Positions 5,720-11,187 of a DNA stretch of 11,187 nucleotides are shown here, piece after piece; within the stretch, counting starts at the first letter, position 1; the number at the start of each line of letters is the position of its first letter. A program made the translations under genes and the position numbers. The notes beneath the pieces are model-generated. The model searched no databases and was not told the DNA's origin. It worked only from the letters and a program-made list of their open reading frames with translations. The stretch comes from Clostridia bacterium. GTDB taxonomy: Bacteria > Bacillota_A > Clostridia > Oscillospirales > CAG-272. Where the stretch lies: positions 1 through 11,187 of the forward strand of contig JAGDAM010000130.1 of the NCBI GenBank assembly GCA_017959485.1. Direction: 5' to 3'.

Positions 5720-8700
5720 ATGGTCAAAGTCACCGACCAGAAGCTCGGGAACAACCTGAGAAAGAGCTTCTCCAAGACGAGAACCACTCTCGAGATTCCC
5801 GATCTTCTAGCTATCCAGACCAAATCCTTCGCGTGGTTTCTCGAAGAGGGAATGAACGAAGTCCTGAGGGACGTTTCTCCCGTATTCGACCACTCCGGCA
5901 ACCTTTCGATCGAATATATTTCCTATTCGCTGGACAGGGCGCCGAAATATTCCGTTGAGGAATGCAAGGAGAGAGGCGTTAACTATGAGGCGCCTCTGTA
6001 CGTCAAGGTACGGCTGACTAACAAACTCACCTTCGAAGTCAAGGAGACCGACGTATACATCGGCGGTTTCCCGCTTATGACCAAAAACGGCACCTTCGTT
6101 ATAAACGGTGCGGAGCGCGTTATCGTCTCCCAGATCATCCGTTCTCCCGGAATGTACTATTCCTCCGATATAGACAAGTCGGGGAAGAAGGTCTTCGCGG
6201 CTCAGATCATCCCCTACCGCGGCGCCTGGCTCGAGTACGAAATCGACAGCACCGATATGATGTGGGTGAGGATAGACAAAAACCGCAAGCTTCCGCTTAC
6301 CATGTTTATAAGAGCCCTCGGCATCGACGGCGAGACTATGGTTCCCGGCATTGAATCGGTCGAGGATATGTACGCGATTTTCGGAGCCGATCCGCGGATT
6401 AAATCGACCGTCGAACACGACGAATCGGTTTCAACCGCCGAACAGCGCGGCTCCAGCTGCTCGGTGGAATCGCTTCGCGAGATCTACCGCAAGCTCCGTC
6501 CCGGCGAGCCGGCACAGGCCGAAGCCGCCATGACGCTTATCCACAATTTCTTCTTTGACCCCAAGAGATACGATCTGGCCCCGGTCGGAAGATACAAATA
6601 CGACCGCAAGATGTCGATCGCGGCAAGACTGGCCGGCCGCAAACTCACCCGGGATATCGTCAGCGAGATCACGGGAGAGGTTCTTTTCGAGGCAGGCACC
6701 GTGCTGACCGAGAAGGACGCGGGAGAAGTGGAATACGCCGCCGTGAACGAGGCGTACGTCGACGGCGGAAACGGAGAGGAAATAAAGGTCTTCTCCAACA
6801 ATACCTGCTGGCCCGAAAGCATTATCGGCGAGGATCTTCACGACTGCGGAGTCAGAGAGAAGGTCCGCACCGCTCTCTTCCGTTCGCTGATCGAGCAGGC
6901 GGGCGGTGATATCGGCGAGATCAAGAGACTCGTCCGCGAGAACATCGCGGAACTCTGCCCGAGATATATTACCAAGGACGATATTTTCGCAACCATCAAC
7001 TATCTCCTCGGCCTGAAATACGACATCGGCTCGGTGGACGACATCGACCATCTCGGAAACCGCCGCATCAGATCGGTCGGCGAGCAGCTTCAGAATCAGA
7101 TGCGCATCGGATTCACCCGAATGAACAAGTCGGTATCCGAAAAGCTGAATCTTCAGGACAGCGACAAGCTCAACCCCGCCCACATTATCAATACGAGACC
7201 TATGCTCTCGGTCGTCCGGGAGTTCTTCGGATCCTCGCAGCTGTCGCAGTTTATGGACCAGGCGAACCCGCTTTCCGAGCTGACTCACAAGCGCCGTCTT
7301 TCGGCTCTCGGCCCGGGCGGTCTGTCTCGCGACAGGGCCTCTTTCGACGTGCGTGACGTCCATTATACGCATTACGGCCGTATGTGCCCCATCGAGACCC
7401 CCGAAGGTCCCAACATAGGTCTTATCTCCTATCTTGCCACCTACGCCAAAATCAGCGATTACGGCTTCATCGAGGCGCCCTACCGCAGAGTGCTTCATGA
7501 GAAGGCGGAGGACGGAAGCGTCGTTACAAGAGTGACCGACGAGATCGTTTATATGACCGCCGATTACGAGGACAGGTTCGTTATCGCTCAGGCGAACGAG
7601 CCGATCGACGAGAACGGCAGATTCATCAACGCCAAGGTCACGGCTCACGACAGAGGCGAATTCAAGGAATACGATCCTTCCGATATAGATTATATGGACG
7701 TATCCCCGAAGATGGTCGTTTCCGCCGCCACCGCCATGATCCCCTTCCTCGAAAACGACGACAACTCCCGTGCTCTGATGGGTTCGAACATGCAGAAGCA
7801 GGCCGTCCCGCTGATGGTGACCGACTCTCCGATAGTCGGTACCGGTATGGAGTACAAGGTCGCGGTCGACTCGGGAGTCACGGTTATCTGCCGACGCTCC
7901 GGACGCGTGACCTACGTCGACGCTTCCAGGATCGTCGTTCTTTCCGACGAGGGCGAGAGCGACGTTTACCGCATAATCAAGTTCAAACGCACCAACCAGG
8001 GTACCTGCTGCAACCAGCGGCCGATCGTAAAAGACGGCGACAGAGTCAAGGCGGGACAGGTTATCGCGGATGGTCAGGCGACTTCCAACGGCGAGATCGC
8101 GCTCGGTAAAAACGCGCTCATCGGCTTCATGACATGGGAAGGCTACAACTACGAAGACGCCGTGCTGCTGAACGAGAATCTCGTCCGCGACGACAAGTAC
8201 ACCTCTTTGCACATTGAGGTCTACTCGCACGAGGCGAGAACGACAAAACTCGGCGACGAGGAGATTACCCGCGAGATTACGCAGGTCGGCGAGGACGTTC
8301 TGCGCAACCTCGACGAAGACGGTATCGTAAGAATAGGCACCGAAGTCCACGCCGGCGACATTCTCGTCGGAAAGGTTTCTCCGAAGGGCGAGACCGATCC
8401 CACCGCCGAGGAGCGTCTGCTTCGCGCGATATTCGGAGAAAAGACCCGCGAGACCCGCGACACGTCGCTGCGGCTGCCTCACGGAGAATCGGGCATCGTC
8501 GTCGACGTCCGCGTCTTCTCGCACGCCAACGGCGACGAGCTTCCCGCCGGAGTCAACAAGGTCGTTCACGTCTATATTGCCCAGAAGAGAAAGATTTCGG
8601 TCGGAGACAAGATGGCCGGCCGCCACGGAAACAAGGGTGTCGTTTCGCGCATTCTTCCTCCCGAAGACATGCCATTCCTGCCCGACGGAACTCCGCTTGA

Positions 8701-9652
8701 CATCGTTCTCAACCCGCTGGGCGTTCCCTCCCGTATGAATATCGGACAGCTGCTTGAGGTTCACCTCGGCATCGCCGCCCGCAAACTCGGCTGGAAGGTT
8801 ATGACGCCGGTGTTCGACGGCGCCAACGAGCGCGACATTATCGAGTGCATGGAAATGGCAGATATGTGGCGCGACGTCTTCCCCGGCGAAAACGTCGACG
8901 GAAAGAAGACCAGAACGGTCACGCTTCCCGACGGAGGAACGAAGCTGGAAGTTCTCGACGGCAAGACCGTGCTTTACGACGGACGGACCGGAGAACCCTT
9001 CGACAACCCCGTCACAGTCGGTATCATGTCTTATCTCAAACTTCATCACCTGGTCGACGACAAGATTCACGCCCGTTCGAACGGACCGTACTCGCTGGTC
9101 ACCCAGCAGCCTCTCGGAGGCAAGGCGCAGTTCGGCGGACAGCGTTTCGGAGAAATGGAAGTCTGGGCGCTCGAAGCATACGGCGCCGCCTACACTCTCC
9201 AGGAGATTCTTACCGTCAAGTCGGATGACGTCGAAGGACGCCGCAGAACCTTCCAGGCGATTATCGAGGGACAGAATATCCCCACGCCCGGCGTTCCCGA
9301 GTCGTTCAAGGTGCTGGTCAAGGAACTGCAGTCGCTCTGCCTTGACATCAAAGTCCTCGACTCCGACGGGGAGGAGATAACCCTCTCTTCGATCGGAACC
9401 GAAGAGGCGTCTCCCTATTCCAACCGCCGCGACGCCGCTCTTAAGAGCGACGACGACGCCTATCCGGAAGACCGCGAAGAGGACTTCTCCGACGGATTCC
9501 ACAGCGTAAACGTCGATGAGGACGGAAATCCCATCGAAGACGATGAGGAAGACGGCGACGGCGAAGTCTACGACGACGAAGACGACGGATACGGCAGCGA
9601 CGACGGAGACGACGAAGACGGATTTTCCGGCGAATCCGACGAAGAAAACTGA
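5720..9652 (+). CDS. rpoB: DNA-directed RNA polymerase beta subunit
   Basis: This complete 1310-residue beta subunit forms half of the RNA polymerase active-site cleft with beta'. Landmarks in order: the N-terminal protrusion; [21 protein letters not shown]; the lobe and fork region; and the rifampicin pocket from Phe502 ([13 protein letters not shown], then [13 protein letters not shown]). This pocket carries Gln510, Asp513, His523, Arg526 and Ser528, matching E. coli Q513, D516, H526, R529 and S531. Then come [16 protein letters not shown]; the hybrid-binding lysines Lys964 and Lys972 in [12 protein letters not shown]; and the C-terminal clamp region with [20 protein letters not shown]. Compared with the B. 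subtilis protein (about 1190 residues) the extra length lies in three places. These are the lobe near residues 340-430, an insertion near 1050-1085 before [10 protein letters not shown], and a highly acidic tail (1238-1310). Pocket residues predict a rifampicin-sensitive enzyme (inference). rpoC follows after 19 bases, so the two are co-transcribed. Confidence 0.99.
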   Translation: MVKVTDQKLGNNLRKSFSKTRTTLEIPDLLAIQTKSFAWFLEEGMNEVLRDVSPVFDHSGNLSIEYISYSLDRAPKYSVEECKERGVNYEAPLYVKVRLTNKLTFEVKETDVYIGGFPLMTKNGTFVINGAERVIVSQIIRSPGMYYSSDIDKSGKKVFAAQIIPYRGAWLEYEIDSTDMMWVRIDKNRKLPLTMFIRALGIDGETMVPGIESVEDMYAIFGADPRIKSTVEHDESVSTAEQRGSSCSVESLREIYRKLRPGEPAQAEAAMTLIHNFFFDPKRYDLAPVGRYKYDRKMSIAARLAGRKLTRDIVSEITGEVLFEAGTVLTEKDAGEVEYAAVNEAYVDGGNGEEIKVFSNNTCWPESIIGEDLHDCGVREKVRTALFRSLIEQAGGDIGEIKRLVRENIAELCPRYITKDDIFATINYLLGLKYDIGSVDDIDHLGNRRIRSVGEQLQNQMRIGFTRMNKSVSEKLNLQDSDKLNPAHIINTRPMLSVVREFFGSSQLSQFMDQANPLSELTHKRRLSALGPGGLSRDRASFDVRDVHYTHYGRMCPIETPEGPNIGLISYLATYAKISDYGFIEAPYRRVLHEKAEDGSVVTRVTDEIVYMTADYEDRFVIAQANEPIDENGRFINAKVTAHDRGEFKEYDPSDIDYMDVSPKMVVSAATAMIPFLENDDNSRALMGSNMQKQAVPLMVTDSPIVGTGMEYKVAVDSGVTVICRRSGRVTYVDASRIVVLSDEGESDVYRIIKFKRTNQGTCCNQRPIVKDGDRVKAGQVIADGQATSNGEIALGKNALIGFMTWEGYNYEDAVLLNENLVRDDKYTSLHIEVYSHEARTTKLGDEEITREITQVGEDVLRNLDEDGIVRIGTEVHAGDILVGKVSPKGETDPTAEERLLRAIFGEKTRETRDTSLRLPHGESGIVVDVRVFSHANGDELPAGVNKVVHVYIAQKRKISVGDKMAGRHGNKGVVSRILPPEDMPFLPDGTPLDIVLNPLGVPSRMNIGQLLEVHLGIAARKLGWKVMTPVFDGANERDIIECMEMADMWRDVFPGENVDGKKTRTVTLPDGGTKLEVLDGKTVLYDGRTGEPFDNPVTVGIMSYLKLHHLVDDKIHARSNGPYSLVTQQPLGGKAQFGGQRFGEMEVWALEAYGAAYTLQEILTVKSDDVEGRRRTFQAIIEGQNIPTPGVPESFKVLVKELQSLCLDIKVLDSDGEEITLSSIGTEEASPYSNRRDAALKSDDDAYPEDREEDFSDGFHSVNVDEDGNPIEDDEEDGDGEVYDDEDDGYGSDDGDDEDGFSGESDEEN

Positions 9653-9656
9653 AAAC

Positions 9657-9662
9657 GAGGAG
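9657..9662 (+). promoter_or_regulatory. Ribosome binding site of rpoC
   Basis: GAGGAG lies 9 bases before the ATG at 9672-9674 in the 19-base rpoB-rpoC gap. It supports this start, which gives the expected N-terminus ([15 protein letters not shown] within the first 25 residues). Confidence 0.75.
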
Positions 9663-9668
9663 TGCTGA

Positions 9669-11187
<1,519 letters not shown>

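Noticed and set aside
5551..5901. 116-codon minus-strand frame and 75-codon plus-strand frame at 5391-5618 in the divergent promoter region
   Set aside because: Both cover promoter elements and real genes, have no domain, and contain AT-driven low-quality sequence; neither has a convincing start site.
7223..7315. Rifampicin-resistance substitution in RpoB (Ala515 at the E. coli N518 position)
   Set aside because: This column varies naturally (Thr in B. subtilis, Asn in E. coli). All the main resistance positions carry the sensitive residue, so no resistance call is justified.
9506..9649. GAC/GAA-rich stretch as a non-coding tandem repeat
   Set aside because: It is in frame with rpoB up to the stop codon and codes for the acidic tail; the repeat units are irregular.

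Overview
The window looks like chromosomal DNA of a Gram-positive, probably clostridial (Oscillospiraceae/Ruminococcaceae-like) gut or fermentative bacterium of moderately high GC content. This is an inference. It rests on RpoB resembling the Bacillus/Clostridium type (no large proteobacterial insertion, acidic C-terminus), a lipoprotein with a Thr/Pro/Asp/Glu linker, strong Shine-Dalgarno sites, and a YesL-type membrane protein next to a beta-helix carbohydrate-active protein.

Layout. Positions 1-162 hold no gene. They contain a sequence resembling the end of an insertion sequence at the left edge, then a strong hairpin that can end transcription. From 163 to 5416 four genes run leftward: a 1074-residue lipoprotein with two pectate-lyase-3-type beta-helix modules, a six-helix YesL/DUF624 membrane protein, a divergent SpoU/TrmH-family RNA methyltransferase, and, first in the direction of transcription, an acyl carrier protein. 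The last three genes of this series are packed tightly (1-base stop/start overlap, then a 3-base gap). The acyl carrier protein has its own terminator 3' of its stop codon. No good promoter is visible between that terminator and the methyltransferase, so the downstream trio may depend on read-through.

The 303-base gap at 5417-5719 is a divergent control region. It carries two back-to-back promoters, each a perfect TTGACA-17-TATAAT, one driving acpP leftward and one driving rpoB rightward. The rpoB transcript would have a leader of about 131 nt with a GC-rich hairpin.

From 5720 rightward are rpoB (complete, 1310 residues, with an unusually long acidic tail) and rpoC (505 codons seen, cut by the window end just after the catalytic Asp triad). 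These encode the beta and beta' subunits that form the RNA polymerase active site. rplJ/rplL, which normally precede rpoB, are not here.

I see no defence system, CRISPR array, prophage or biosynthetic cluster. The most unusual points are the acidic RpoB tail, an Ala-to-Pro change beside the RpoC catalytic loop, the promoter arrangement, and an RNA methyltransferase apparently coupled in translation to an envelope carbohydrate module.
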